Positions 47,127 to 57,186 of a DNA stretch of 64,000 nt are shown here, in pieces. The position numbers and the translations under genes are program-made. The notes below the pieces were generated by a model, which was not told the DNA's origin, did no database searches, and saw only the letters and a list, made by a program, of their open reading frames with translations. The stretch lies in assembly GCA_016710365.1 (NCBI GenBank), contig JADJVW010000059.1, positions 107,873 to 171,872 of the forward strand. Direction: 5' to 3'. Each line of letters begins with the position of its first letter. Positions within the stretch are counted from its first letter, which is position 1. The stretch comes from Candidatus Caldilinea saccharophila (lineage in GTDB: Bacteria > Chloroflexota > Anaerolineae > Caldilineales > Caldilineaceae).

Positions 47127-48005
47127 ATGTATAGGGAAAAGATCCGTGAGTACTACGACCACTTAAGCCGTAGTTACCGGAAAGTCGCGGATTATATTAT
47201 GAGCAACTACTACGATGTGGCTTTTATGACCGCTGCACAGCTCGCCTATGCTGTCGGCGTTGATACAACTACAGTAGTACGTTTCTCGCAGCGACTCGGT
47301 TATAACGGCTATCCGGATCTGCTTCACGATGTTCGGGAGCAGGTCAAATCGGAGATCTATGCGGCTTATGAGCCAAAGCCGCTCGCACCAAATAATCCGG
47401 CCGGCGTCTTCAATGACCGGATCGAACAAGAACGACAAAATCTACAACAGATGCTCGTCCAAAATCCGCCTGTGCATCTCGAAGCCGTCGCCCGGCTGAT
47501 CGAGAGCATCGAGCGCGTGGTGGTGGTGGGCGAGGGCTATGCGGAAGCTGTGGCGGAAATGGTTGCCCAACAATTTCGCCATCGCGGGATCCGAGCCGAC
47601 TATCTCCCAAACGATGCTGTGAAGAAGGCTGCCACGTTGATGACGCTGGACAGTAATGTGCTCGTCATCGGCATCAGTGCGACGGCCTATGGTCGCGACG
47701 TAGCACGCGCGATGGAGTTCGCGCGCGCACGCGGCGCCAAAACGCTAGGCATCATCGGTTCGCTGGCAAGTCCGGTCAACCGCATCTCTGACCTGGTGAT
47801 CTACGCACCCACGGAGGCGATCGGGCCGTTGCCCAGCATCGTGGCGTTGGACGCGGCGCTCAGCGGTCTGGTGTTGATTGCAGCCAAGGAAAGTGAAGCC
47901 ACCGTCGACCGGCATCTGGATGCGTTTGAAGCCGCGTATCAGTTTCTTACGCAAGAGGATGTCATTACCGCAATGGAAGCTGCGCGCGTGCCGGAAGAAG
48001 CGTGA
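47127..48005 (+). CDS. MurR/RpiR-family transcriptional regulator (HTH + SIS domain)
   Basis: A 292-residue regulator. The HTH_6 domain (about 1-77) has REYYDHLSRSYRKVADYIM, TAAQLAYAVGVDTTTVVRF and SQRLGYNGYPDLLHDVRE. The SIS phosphosugar-binding domain (about 108-245) has IERVVVVGEGYAEAVAEMVA, VLVIGISATAYGRDVARAME and TLGIIGSLASPVNRISDLVI. It binds a phosphosugar or sugar acid and controls its catabolism. No sugar operon follows directly; the target may be itself or a distant set. Confidence 0.93.
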   Translation: MYREKIREYYDHLSRSYRKVADYIMSNYYDVAFMTAAQLAYAVGVDTTTVVRFSQRLGYNGYPDLLHDVREQVKSEIYAAYEPKPLAPNNPAGVFNDRIEQERQNLQQMLVQNPPVHLEAVARLIESIERVVVVGEGYAEAVAEMVAQQFRHRGIRADYLPNDAVKKAATLMTLDSNVLVIGISATAYGRDVARAMEFARARGAKTLGIIGSLASPVNRISDLVIYAPTEAIGPLPSIVALDAALSGLVLIAAKESEATVDRHLDAFEAAYQFLTQEDVITAMEAARVPEEA

Positions 48006-48025
48006 TGGGCGCGCGTGTAAGAAAC

Positions 48026-48065
48026 AAAAAGCACCAGGCGAGGGTACCCTCGCCTGGTGCTTTTT
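48026..48065. terminator. Bidirectional terminator, perfect 40-base palindrome
   Basis: AAAAAGCACCAGGCGAGGGT followed immediately by its exact complement. It serves both convergent genes, the MurR-like gene and the GT87-like gene, with A and T runs at the ends. Confidence 0.95.
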
Positions 48066-48070
48066 GTGCG

Positions 48071-49495
48071 CTACTCTTCGTCAAAGGCAAACATGCCGAT
48101 CGCAAGCAGGGCCAGAATATATCCCAAATAATTCTCGTTTAGAAAGCGACTTGCGTAAAAGAAGACAAACAAGAAAAGCCCATAGTGCCAGCAAGCGAGC
48201 GCCAGCGTATTTTTGCCGAGCTGGCGCACCACGAACCAGATCAGAAGCGGAACTGCCGCCAGGATTTGCAGCACCCAGAAAGGCCACTGGCTGAAACGAT
48301 CCGCCACCAACCCCAGGCCGAGCACAAAGTTGCTGGCGCCCCAGCCCCAGATTTGATAGCCAGTCGGCCCTTGACCGCTGCTCCAACGCCAGACATCGTC
48401 GTAGAGCGAGGCCGCGTCCCAGAACACGTATGGCAGCAATAGCAGCAGAAAGACGCCGATGGCCGGCGCAGCGCGGCGCAGGAGCGTCGGCGTCACCCGC
48501 CACAGTCCGCGCCACCCCGCCTGGTGCAAACGTGCATCACCTTGCACAAGCAGCAGACCATAGAACGGGGCAAAGAACCAGGCCGTCGGTTTGGACGCGC
48601 ACGCCACGCCAAAGCAAAGCGCAGAGAGCACAAACCAGCGCCTGCCCACGTTGCCCTGCTTCTCCTGGGTGCGTGCACTTTGCCAAAAGACCAGTGCAAA
48701 GGCAATCCATGCCAGTACAAAAACATCGTTTTGGCCGAAGACCACATCGAGCGCCATGATCGGGTTGAGCGCCAGGGTCGCGGCGAGGGCGAGTTTTGCG
48801 GATGAACCGATTGCCAGCCGCGCGGACAGAAAGACCGCCAGGCCGTAGAGCAGCAGATAGAGAACACGTTGGTCGTAGAAACCGATCGCCTGGCCGAGCA
48901 CGTAAAAAGGCGCGCTGAACACAAAAGTCCACGGCAAGTAGGGATAATGGTAAAGCGCGGTGCGATATTGGCTGAAGCCCCACTCGGCCATCGGCGTGTC
49001 GACGTAGTCCTCCGTGTATGGGTTCTTGCCTTCCAGCAGGAAACGAATCGTCGCTTCGGTCTGGATGACGCCGCCGTCGTGTGTGTAGCTGGCCGGCCCG
49101 TTGGCGTTGCGCAGCAGGATCAGCTTAGCGGTTGGCAACACTACCGCCGTCAGGATCACCACGGCCAACAGCCAGGCTTTCCAGCGGGTGCGGTGTGGTT
49201 CGCGCAAGGACAGATCGAGCAGCGCATAGCCGATCAAGGCGCCGAGGGTCAGCGCGTTCAGCAGCAAGCCAATCGGCTCGCCGGGGCGCGGGCCGACCTC
49301 GCCCATCGCCGTATAGCCAGCCTGCGGCAACAAAGCGCCGAGCACCGGGTGGCGCAACACGTCTTGCAGGCGGTTGGGCAGCGCGGCTTGCTCCGCCAAC
49401 CCGACGGTTTGCAGCACAGCAAAGACCAGCACGGCCAGGAGAAAAACGTCCCACCCAGGCCGGCGGGAGGCATCACAGCGTGTTGCGTCAGCCAC
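48071..49495 (-). CDS. GT87-like (DUF2029) polytopic membrane protein
   Basis: A 474-residue membrane protein of about ten to twelve helices. The GTG start at 49495 shares one base with the stop of the gene upstream (TAGTG). An early loop has THDGGVIQTEATIRFLLEGK and NPYTEDYVDTPM, the latter with the acidic residues typical of GT-C enzymes; ALNPIMALDVVFGQNDVFVL also matches the family. GT87 enzymes transfer sugars (mannose/arabinose) from polyprenyl phosphates. Acceptor and donor are unknown. Coupling to the beta-propeller gene suggests a shared surface-polymer role. Confidence 0.85.
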   Translation of the reverse strand: MADATRCDASRRPGWDVFLLAVLVFAVLQTVGLAEQAALPNRLQDVLRHPVLGALLPQAGYTAMGEVGPRPGEPIGLLLNALTLGALIGYALLDLSLREPHRTRWKAWLLAVVILTAVVLPTAKLILLRNANGPASYTHDGGVIQTEATIRFLLEGKNPYTEDYVDTPMAEWGFSQYRTALYHYPYLPWTFVFSAPFYVLGQAIGFYDQRVLYLLLYGLAVFLSARLAIGSSAKLALAATLALNPIMALDVVFGQNDVFVLAWIAFALVFWQSARTQEKQGNVGRRWFVLSALCFGVACASKPTAWFFAPFYGLLLVQGDARLHQAGWRGLWRVTPTLLRRAAPAIGVFLLLLLPYVFWDAASLYDDVWRWSSGQGPTGYQIWGWGASNFVLGLGLVADRFSQWPFWVLQILAAVPLLIWFVVRQLGKNTLALACWHYGLFLFVFFYASRFLNENYLGYILALLAIGMFAFDEE

Positions 49496-51561
49496 TAGGG
49501 AGTGCCTCGATAGCCGAAGATCGTGTTGCCCGAAGGAGCAAAGAGCCAATCCTGGCTGACGGCGGGCGCGGCATTGATGGCGGTGGGGATGGTGGCGGAC
49601 GCCAGCACACCGCCTGTCATGGCGTCGTAGATCAACATGGCGCCGCTCTGCGTGACAACCAGCACGCGGTCGGCGGTGACAAATGGCCCGCCGCTCAGCG
49701 CGCCGCCGGTTTGCACGGTCCAAAGCGCTTGTCCCGTCTGGCGCGATACGGCGCGCAACAGACCCCCTCCGGCGATAAAGACATACGCATCGTTCACAGC
49801 CAGTGTGTTCACCTGGCTGCCGAATGGATGCACCCACAGCCGGACTCCTGTATTAGCGTCCAGGGCGTGTACGTTGAGCGACGCGTCGGCCACATACAAC
49901 TCGGCATTCCGAATTACGCCCGGATAAGCGTAAACGGGCGGCGCGATCACGTTGGCAACGTCAGGGCTTATCCAGATGATCTCAGGACTCAGCCAGAAAT
50001 TGACGTCCACTGCCCACAGCCGGTCGGCCGCCACAAAGATCGTCTCTTGACCGATGGCCGGCTGCAAGAGTTTAGCTTGTGGATCCTCGAAAGTCCGCCG
50101 ATCATTGACGTTATCACGTTTCATCGCCACCAGGCGCGCGTCGGCGTTTTCACCGATGCCGACAAAGACCACGTCATTCAGAAAGGTCGGTGATGTCGAG
50201 AGATTGGCGGGCAATTCAATGTCCGACACGGGGTTGGCGCTGTTGCCGGCATCCTGCATCACATAAATTCGATTGGGGGCATAGGGGACGTAAATCAACC
50301 CATCGTTGACCGCGGGCGCCAACTCACTGCTATTATTAAGGTTGACGCGCCAACGTTGGGTGCCTGTGTCACGATTCAAGCTGTAGAATTGCCCATCCGC
50401 GCTTGAGGAAAGCACGTTTGGCCCCGACACGGCGATTGGTGAACGGAAGGACTGGCCAGCCTGCCCGAAAATACTACCCCAGCCATTTTGCAAGGAGGAA
50501 TTCGGCAAAGCCGGCAGTCGCCCACTATTGCCGCGGTCATAGCGCGCCAGGGGATAGTCGCCCGGCGGAATCAACGTCGGCTGAGGGCGCGGCGTCAGCA
50601 CGGGATCGAGTTGGGAAGGTGGCAGCCATTTCGGATTGTTCGGATCCCATTGCACGCTGTTGGTGTCCACGCCGGCAGGAAACCCAACCGGAACCGGATT
50701 GCCTGCAATGGTGACGTAGGCTGTGCGCACCCAAAAAAGCTGGTTGTTGTTCAGGCAGCAGCCAAACAGCCAGTCACCGCTTTGCGTCCGCCCGCGCACC
50801 CGGATCGATGTGTAAGCCGGCAGCAAATCGGTGGTTGGCGTGTAAAAGGTGCTCGGGCCGATGTAGACCGTCGTGTTCGCAGCTCTAGAAATTGCGGCCA
50901 GCTCCGCAACCTGCACGAACGGCGCCGCCGCGGTCGACGTCGGCGTAAATGGCGCCACAAAGGGTGGCGTCGGCGTTTCAGTCGGCGCCAAGATCTCAGG
51001 CGTAACCGGCGGGGGTGGCAGCGTAGGCGGGACTACAAGGGTCGGCGTCTCAGTCGGCGTTGGCGGAGCTTGCTGGCTGACGTTCGGGATAAAAATCGCG
51101 GTTGCGGTCATTTCAGCGTCCGACGCCAGCGGCGACTCGGGCTGCACCGGCGGCGGATTCTGTGCAGGAATCTGCAAGGGGCTTTGGGGATCGGCCATGG
51201 AGACCAGCGGCAGTTGCAGCGATTGTTGCGTCTCCGCGGGCGCGCCAGGTTGAACAGTCGCTGGCGCATCGAACGGCATGGTGTGTGGCGTCAGTTGCGC
51301 CAGGGATGTCGCTGCAAAAGCAATCTGCGTCAGCATATCCCCGGCAACGTTGGTGGCGCGCACGTCCAGCGTCGGCGTGCGCGTGGCGGCCAGCGGGGTT
51401 GCCGTTGCTGTCGGCGTTGGCGCCAGCAGCAGGCCATTTTGCGCGGCAAACCACATCCAACTCAACCCGACCAAAACAAAGAAAGCGACCAGGATGCTGG
51501 TCGTGAGCACGGCGGAGGTCCGGTTGCGCAGTGGTGGATAGGATGGTTCGGTCAAAGACAT
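49495..51561 (-). CDS. Membrane-anchored PQQ-like beta-propeller protein with SH3-type segment
   Basis: 688 residues. One N-terminal helix (TTSILVAFFVLVGLSWMWFA) is followed by a Thr/Pro-rich linker (about 45-215) rich in TPT motifs. A segment with TVYIGPSTFYTPTTDLLPAY and FGCCLNNNQLFWVRTAYV resembles bacterial SH3 domains. From about 330 a beta-propeller begins: repeated blades such as SSADGQFYSLNRDTGTQRWR, VHALDANTGVRLWVHPF and LRAVSRQTGQALWTVQTGG are of PQQ/BamB type. No PQQ-binding residues can be judged; such propellers are usually protein scaffolds. It overlaps the GT87-like gene by one base. Confidence 0.85.
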   Translation of the reverse strand: MSLTEPSYPPLRNRTSAVLTTSILVAFFVLVGLSWMWFAAQNGLLLAPTPTATATPLAATRTPTLDVRATNVAGDMLTQIAFAATSLAQLTPHTMPFDAPATVQPGAPAETQQSLQLPLVSMADPQSPLQIPAQNPPPVQPESPLASDAEMTATAIFIPNVSQQAPPTPTETPTLVVPPTLPPPPVTPEILAPTETPTPPFVAPFTPTSTAAAPFVQVAELAAISRAANTTVYIGPSTFYTPTTDLLPAYTSIRVRGRTQSGDWLFGCCLNNNQLFWVRTAYVTIAGNPVPVGFPAGVDTNSVQWDPNNPKWLPPSQLDPVLTPRPQPTLIPPGDYPLARYDRGNSGRLPALPNSSLQNGWGSIFGQAGQSFRSPIAVSGPNVLSSSADGQFYSLNRDTGTQRWRVNLNNSSELAPAVNDGLIYVPYAPNRIYVMQDAGNSANPVSDIELPANLSTSPTFLNDVVFVGIGENADARLVAMKRDNVNDRRTFEDPQAKLLQPAIGQETIFVAADRLWAVDVNFWLSPEIIWISPDVANVIAPPVYAYPGVIRNAELYVADASLNVHALDANTGVRLWVHPFGSQVNTLAVNDAYVFIAGGGLLRAVSRQTGQALWTVQTGGALSGGPFVTADRVLVVTQSGAMLIYDAMTGGVLASATIPTAINAAPAVSQDWLFAPSGNTIFGYRGTP

Positions 51562-51699
51562 GCAGTTGCGCCCACTGGTGGCATGCAGCGAATATCCTTC
51601 ATTCTAGCAACAAACCGGGCGGCTGCAAAACCGGTGCGCAGGAGGGGCCTGTTCTGCTTTTTTAGAGCGCGCCGCATTTTGGGCGCTCACGCCGTAGCC

Positions 51700-51836
51700 G
51701 TAGGTCGGGCTATCAGCCCGACGGTGTTACGTCAACGCTGCCGGTGACATTAACCAGCAGCGTTGACGGGGGCCGACGGTGGCTACGACGTGCAACAAGG
51801 TAATGGAGGCTGCGTCGGGCTGGTAGCCCGACCTAC
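51700..51836. repeat. Palindrome-ended interspersed repeat, copy B
   Basis: 137 bases. It starts GTAGGTCGGGCTATCAGCCC and ends with the inverted GTCGGGCTGGTAGCCCGACC-type hairpin at 51836. With copy C it forms a direct tandem of period 176 that includes the flank GGGCGCTCACGCCGTAGCCG (51681 and 51857). Confidence 0.88.
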
Positions 51837-51875
51837 GAAGCGGGTTGCCACATTTTGGGCGCTCACGCCGTAGCC

Positions 51876-52011
51876 GTAGGTCGGGCTATCAGCCCGACGA
51901 TGTTGCGTCAACGCTGCCGATGGCACAACCAGCAGCTATGACGGTGGCCGACAGGGGCGACGACGTGCAACAAGGTAATGGAGGCTGCGTCGGGCTGGTA
52001 GCCCGACCTAC
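51876..52011. repeat. Palindrome-ended interspersed repeat, copy C
   Basis: 136 bases, nearly identical to copy B and with the same hairpin ends. The inner part differs by a few changes (about ten). It is followed by 85 bases to the TetR operator. Confidence 0.88.
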
Positions 52012-52096
52012 GAAGCGGGGCAAGAGGCGGCAAAAACTTGGCGCAGACCTGCGCAAGGGTGGATTGCATTTTGACATGGACGAACCTTGCGCATAG

Positions 52097-52131
52097 AATT
52101 AAACCATGCTGTTAGACCAATCGGTTTAATT
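52097..52131. promoter_or_regulatory. Likely TetR operator/promoter
   Basis: AATTAAACC (52097-52105) and GGTTTAATT (52123-52131) are perfect inverted arms. Within them lies an imperfect palindrome (TTAGACCAATCGGTTTAA). It is 25 bases before the tetR-like start, as expected for autoregulation. Confidence 0.7.
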
Positions 52132-52155
52132 ATCAATTGCATCAGGAGACTGAGG

Positions 52156-52773
52156 ATGCCACGCCCACGCTTTGACAAACTTTCGCCCCAGAAACGCGCG
52201 GCGATCCTGGAAGCGGCGGCGCGGGAATTTGCCGGGCATGGCTATGACAACGCCTCCATGAACAAGATTCTGGACGCAGCGCAGCTTAGCAAGGGCGCGG
52301 CTTATTATTATTTCGACGATAAGGCCGATCTATTTGCCGCCACGGTGCAATATTATGCCGGCGAGTTGATTGGCGATCTCGATAGCCTCGTCGACGGATT
52401 GACCGCAGAGCAGTTCTGGGCAACCTTCAGCGAGATGTACGTCGCACAGTTTGATTTCTTTTACGACCGACCGTGGGCCTTTGGCGCGATCAAGGCGGCC
52501 GGACGTCTTGCAGAGGCCGACTTAGCAAAGCATCCCAGGCTGGCGGCCTCGTTGGGCGCGGTGCAGCAAGGCGTGATCAAGCTGATCCGGCAGGGGCAAC
52601 AGCTTGGCGTGGTGCGCACCGACCTGCCGGACGATCTGCTGGCCGCGCTGTTGATCGGCGTGGATGATGCGAGCGATCGTTGGCTGCTGGCCCACTGGGA
52701 GACGCTGAGCAAGGAAGAACTGCTGACAATTATCCGCCGCGTCGTGGCCGGGCTGAGCCGAATGTTGGGGTAA
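52156..52773 (+). CDS. TetR-family transcriptional regulator
   Basis: A 205-residue regulator. The N-terminal HTH is typical: LSPQKRAAILEAAAREFAGH and GYDNASMNKILDAAQLSKGA followed by AYYYFDDKADLF. The C-terminal ligand domain is family-specific and its ligand unknown. The start at 52156 has AGGAG ten bases upstream. The gene is followed within eight bases by an ABC ATPase, so it probably regulates the exporter genes and itself through the palindrome at 52097-52131. Confidence 0.93.
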   Translation: MPRPRFDKLSPQKRAAILEAAAREFAGHGYDNASMNKILDAAQLSKGAAYYYFDDKADLFAATVQYYAGELIGDLDSLVDGLTAEQFWATFSEMYVAQFDFFYDRPWAFGAIKAAGRLAEADLAKHPRLAASLGAVQQGVIKLIRQGQQLGVVRTDLPDDLLAALLIGVDDASDRWLLAHWETLSKEELLTIIRRVVAGLSRMLG

Positions 52774-52780
52774 TTGAAGA

Positions 52781-53647
52781 ATGCGTGAAGCCATGATTAG
52801 CGTAGAAGATTTGACCTATCAGTACGTGGGGGCCGCGCAACCGGCGATCCGCAAGTTGGATTTTGCGATCGAGCCGGGCGAGATCTGTGGCTTTTTGGGG
52901 CCGAGCGGCGCGGGCAAATCGACGACGCAGCGCATCCTCATCGGGCTGCTGCGCGGCTACACGGGGCGCGTGACGGTGATGGGTCGCGACTTGACCACCT
53001 GGGGCGCCGATTACTATCAGCAGATCGGCGTCTCCTTTGAATTGCCCAATTATTTCACCAAGCTCACCGCGCGGGAGAACCTGACCTACTTTGGCGCGCT
53101 CTACCAGCGTCAAGGCCATTCGCCCATGCAATTGCTGGAGATGGTGGGGCTGGCTGACAGCGCCGATGTGTTGGTGGCGCACTTTTCTAAGGGGATGAAG
53201 AACCGGCTGGGCATCGCGCGCGCCCTGCTTCACAACCCGGGCTTGCTCTTCATGGATGAGCCGACGTCGGGGCTAGACCCGGTCAACGCGCGCATGGTCA
53301 AGGCGCTGATCAAGGCGCAGCAGCAGGCAGGAAAAACCATCTTCCTGACCACGCACAACATGAGCGTCGCCGACGAGTTGTGCGACCGCGTCGCCTTTCT
53401 GGTTGATGGCGAGATCAAGCTCATCGACGCGCCGCGCCAGCTCAAGCTGCGCTATGGCCGTCCCACGGTGCGCGTCGACTTCAATGCCAACGCGCATGGG
53501 CTGGAACGCCGCGAATTCCCGCTGGCGGCACTGGGCGCCAACGCCGAATTCCTGGCGCTGCTCAACCAGGGCTATCTGGAGACAATCCACACCCAGGAAG
53601 CGACGCTCGAAGATATCTTCATCCAGGTGACGGGGAGGACGCTATGA
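52781..53647 (+). CDS. ABC transporter ATP-binding protein
   Basis: A 288-residue ATPase of the DrrA/CcmA-like exporter class. Walker A GPSGAGKST (40-48), the signature FSKGMKNRLGIARALLHN, Walker B LLFMDEPTSGLDP and the switch His in IFLTTHNMSVADEL are all complete. A C-terminal regulatory extension follows (about residues 220-288). It is the energy-coupling part of the permease encoded next, with stop and start overlapping by four bases. Regulated with the TetR gene. Confidence 0.95.
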   Translation: MREAMISVEDLTYQYVGAAQPAIRKLDFAIEPGEICGFLGPSGAGKSTTQRILIGLLRGYTGRVTVMGRDLTTWGADYYQQIGVSFELPNYFTKLTARENLTYFGALYQRQGHSPMQLLEMVGLADSADVLVAHFSKGMKNRLGIARALLHNPGLLFMDEPTSGLDPVNARMVKALIKAQQQAGKTIFLTTHNMSVADELCDRVAFLVDGEIKLIDAPRQLKLRYGRPTVRVDFNANAHGLERREFPLAALGANAEFLALLNQGYLETIHTQEATLEDIFIQVTGRTL

Positions 53648-55157
53648 ACAGTCGCCTCCAGGCAACCTTCTTGTGCGACATCCGCCTGCAAGCGCGCAAC
53701 GGCTTCTACTACGCGGCCGTCGCCGTTGCGGCCATCACCGTCGTGGTGCTGCGTCTGCTGCCCGTAGATGATCTGGCATGGCTGTTGCCGGCCATGATCG
53801 TCAATAACCTGATCGTCAATGGTTTCTATTTCATGAGCGGGCTGGTGCTGCTGGAGAAGGCCGAAGGGTCGATTGAGGCGCAGATCGTTACGCCGCTGCG
53901 TAGTGGCGAATATCTGGCGGCCAAAGTGGGCGCGTTAGCGCTGCTGTCCCTGGTCGAGAATCTGGCAATCGCGTTGGCAGTGGCCGGCCTCGATTTTCGG
54001 CCAGACCTGCTCGCGACCGGCATCGTGCTGGGCGCGGCGCTCTATGCGTTGGCCGGTTTTGTCGTGGTAGCGCGCTATGATGCCATCAACACCTTTCTGC
54101 TCCCTTCGGTGGGTTACATGTTGCTGCTGGGGCTGCCACTGTTGACCTACTTCGGCATCGGGCGGGATCCTGTGGTCGCGACGCTGCTGTTGGCGCATCC
54201 GTTGCAGCCGATCCTGGTGTTGCTCAGCGCCGCGGTTGAGCCGGCGCCGCCTGCCGTGATCCTGTATGGCCTGGCCGCGGGTGCGGCGTGGGTGGCGATC
54301 TTTGCATGGTGGGCAAATCGGTCATTTCGCCGCTTCGTCGTGGACAAGGTCAACGCCGGCGATCTGCGCCCACGCGTGTTTCCTCAGCCGCGCGTCAGGC
54401 TGGATGTCGACGGGCCGCTGGCGCGACGCCTCGGCGCGCTGCGTGCGCTTGGCCCCATCGATGCGCACAGCATCGGCCGTGATGCCATGCTACGCTGGAT
54501 GATCTTCATCCCCTTTGTCATGGCGCTGGCCGTGCGCTGGGTGTTGCCGCTGCTCGTCGGGGCTGCTCAAAGCTGGCTTGGCCTTGACCTTGCGGCCTAC
54601 TACCCGCCCTTGATGGGCTACATGATGCTGCTGATCGTGCCGTATTTCTGGGGCGCCATCATCGGCTTTCTGCTGCTCGACCAGCGCGACGAGCAAACGC
54701 TGACCGCCTTGCAGGTGACGCCGCTTTGCGCGGCTATTTGGCCTATCGGCTGCTGGCGCCGGCGCTGCTGGCCGCGCTCACGACGCTGCTGGTGATGCCG
54801 ATCACCAGGTTGTTTGATCTGCCGTGGTGGGGCTATCCGCTGCTGGCGCTGAGCGTCGCGCCGCTGGCGCCGCTGACAGCGCTGTCATTGGCGGCAGCGG
54901 CGCAGAACAAGGTGCAGGGACTGGCGCTGATGAAAGCGGCCGGCATCGTGCTCGTCCCGCCGCTGGTTGCCTATTTTCTACCTACAGCCTGGCAAATCCC
55001 CCTGGCGCTGACGCCAACCTGGTGGCCGGCGCAGACGTTATGGCAATTGCAGCGCGCCGCGCCGGACTGGTGGCTGCTGCTTGTCGGCGGGTTTCTCTAT
55101 CAAGCGGTGTTGCTGAGATGGCTGGTGCGCCGTTTTGATAAAACGATGCACCAATAG
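53644..55157 (+). CDS. ABC-2-type exporter permease (frameshift near 54725)
   Basis: About 504 residues with ten to twelve helices, in two frames: from the start to LTALQVTPL in one, then RGYLAYRLLAPALLAALTTL in the next, so one or two bases are wrong near 54725. The first half has the LLPAMIVNNLIVNGFYFMSG and EGSIEAQIVTPLRSGEYLA blocks of ABC-2 proteins, and the second half repeats a similar arrangement, so this is a fused two-half permease. The cargo is unknown; small lipophilic compounds are usual for TetR-linked exporters. Confidence 0.85.
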
Positions 55158-55256
55158 GGACGTTTGTCACTGGACTTGCGCCAGGAAACGCGCCATGCTG
55201 AAGCACGCTTTTCATGATTGTTTCGTGTCCGGCGCATGCAAGGATAAACGCACCCA

Positions 55257-57070
55257 ATGGCCTCCGACGCATTGGAAGATTCATCTGACGCCATGCTTGC
55301 CCAGATTCACCGGCAACAAGCAGCAGGCGAATGGGAAATAGCGGCCGACCTGTTGGCGACGCACGCCGTCGATCTGCTGGATCGCCTGACGACGGCTGAA
55401 CTAGCCGCGCTGTTCGCGCCCTTCCCCAAGCCGCTGATCGCACGCTCACCGACCCTGTGGTTTGTGGCCGGCCTGGTCAGCGCACGGCTTCATGCAGCCG
55501 ATGAGGCATTTACGTGGCTGGAAAAGGCGGCGGACCATTTCACCACCCAAGACATTCAGCCCAGCCGCGCCATCTGGATCTATCTAGAACTGGCGCGGCT
55601 TCACTACTCGCGCGACGAATTCGACCACGTACAACGCTATGTCGATGCGGCGGCGGCGCTGATGAAACAAAGCGGCGCGCTCGCACTGGCGCACGAAGCT
55701 TTTCTCAACTATATGATCGCCAGCCTGTGCGGCGACACCGGCCGGGTGGCGGAAGGCATGGGCTATGCGCAGCGCGCGGCGCATCAATATCATCTCCAGC
55801 GTAACCATGCCCGTGAGTTTCGGGCGGTTGACGGTGTGCAGCCTGGCTCAACAGGTGGGAGCGTATCCAGTGGCGCTGGAGGCTCTCAGCCAGGCGCGCG
55901 CTTGTTACGAGATCGGACACCTGGAAAGCGCTTCTTATGAGGCGCTGCTGAACGCCGAAACCCATCTGGCCTGGCATCGCGCCATCTAGAGGAAGCCTTG
56001 CGACTGCCCAGATGGGGGTGCGCTTTTCGCAGGGCAGCGGCTTTCACCGCCAACGTCTTTACGCGCACTGGATGATGGGGAACATTCTGCGTGCGCAAGC
56101 TCGCTATGAGCAGGCGTCCGCCTATTATGAAATGACGCGACAGATTGCAGCCGAGCACACGCCCAATTTCATCCGCTGGGTCGATGCCCAGACAGCCTGG
56201 CTGGCTGTGCTGCAAGGCCAGTATGCCGAAGCGGAATGTTTGATCCGGCAGGCGCTTGCCCCTGCCGATCATGGCCAGACGATGAGCTTCCAGGTCACTT
56301 TGGGCGTAATTGAGTTGTTGACAGGACGGCGAAAAGAGGCGGAAGAACATCTGTGCGAGTCGCTTGCTTTTTACCAGCACTCCCAAGATCGCCAGGCAAC
56401 CTGTGCGATTGCATTTCATCTGGCTTATCTGCAGATCAGCCAAAGGGTGCGTTCATCAGCCGTCATCAAGTTGCTGCGTGCAGAGTTGAAATGGTTGGAA
56501 AGCGAAGACAACGCCTATTTCCCGCTGTGGTGGCATCCAAAGTTGGTGAGCCGGGTGGCGGCGCTGCTGCTGACCACACCAGAATTTCATGCGTTGGGAC
56601 GTCGTTTCTTCCGGCAGGGTTATCTAGGCGAAGAGGGGGTGCGTGCGCTGCGCCAACTCTACCTCCAATCGTATTCAGCACAGCGCGCCGAAATTGCCGA
56701 ACTATTGGGCGTGCATGGCGTGTCGCCGCCACACGAAACCGACATCCACGCCGACGCCGGCCGCGTCGTCACCGACGCCATTGAGCGCGGCCTCATTGCC
56801 CCGGCGATGCTGACGCTCCTCTTTCACCGGCTGCGCACCTCGCAGCAACGCGGGCGCGACAATCCGACTATCGTTGCTGTTTTCCTGCTTCACATGCAGG
56901 GCGTCGCCACGGGCGACATCGCCTTACGGTTGGATATGTCCCGCTCCTCCGTCAGCCATACGCTCCAGATCATCTACGAGAGCCTGGGCGTCTCGCGCGA
57001 GCACGGCAGCCGCATCGACCAGCGCAACGCACTGCGCGCCGCGGCCCGCGAACAGGGACTGATCGACTAG
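55257..57070 (+). CDS. TPR-repeat transcriptional regulator with C-terminal LuxR-type HTH (frameshifted)
   Basis: About 604 residues in three pieces, with slips near 55820 and 55990. The main part is helical and resembles TPR repeats of MalT/LuxR-type regulators: PSRAIWIYLELARLHYSRDE, VALEALSQARACYEIGHLES and QARYEQASAYYEMTRQIAAE. The HTH is at the end: VATGDIALRLDMSRSSVSHT with LQIIYESLGVSREHG. No ATPase domain precedes it. It may sense a partner through its TPRs. The start at 55257 has AAGGA twelve bases upstream. The gene after it is convergent. Confidence 0.8.
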
Positions 57071-57186
57071 AGACCAACAGCCCCAACCCAATGTGCGACT
57101 TAATCGAACTTTGTTACACCCACGGCGCGCAGAAGCGGGTCAATCAAGCGCTCGACTTCGGTAACGATTCAGGCTATGGCGAAAAT

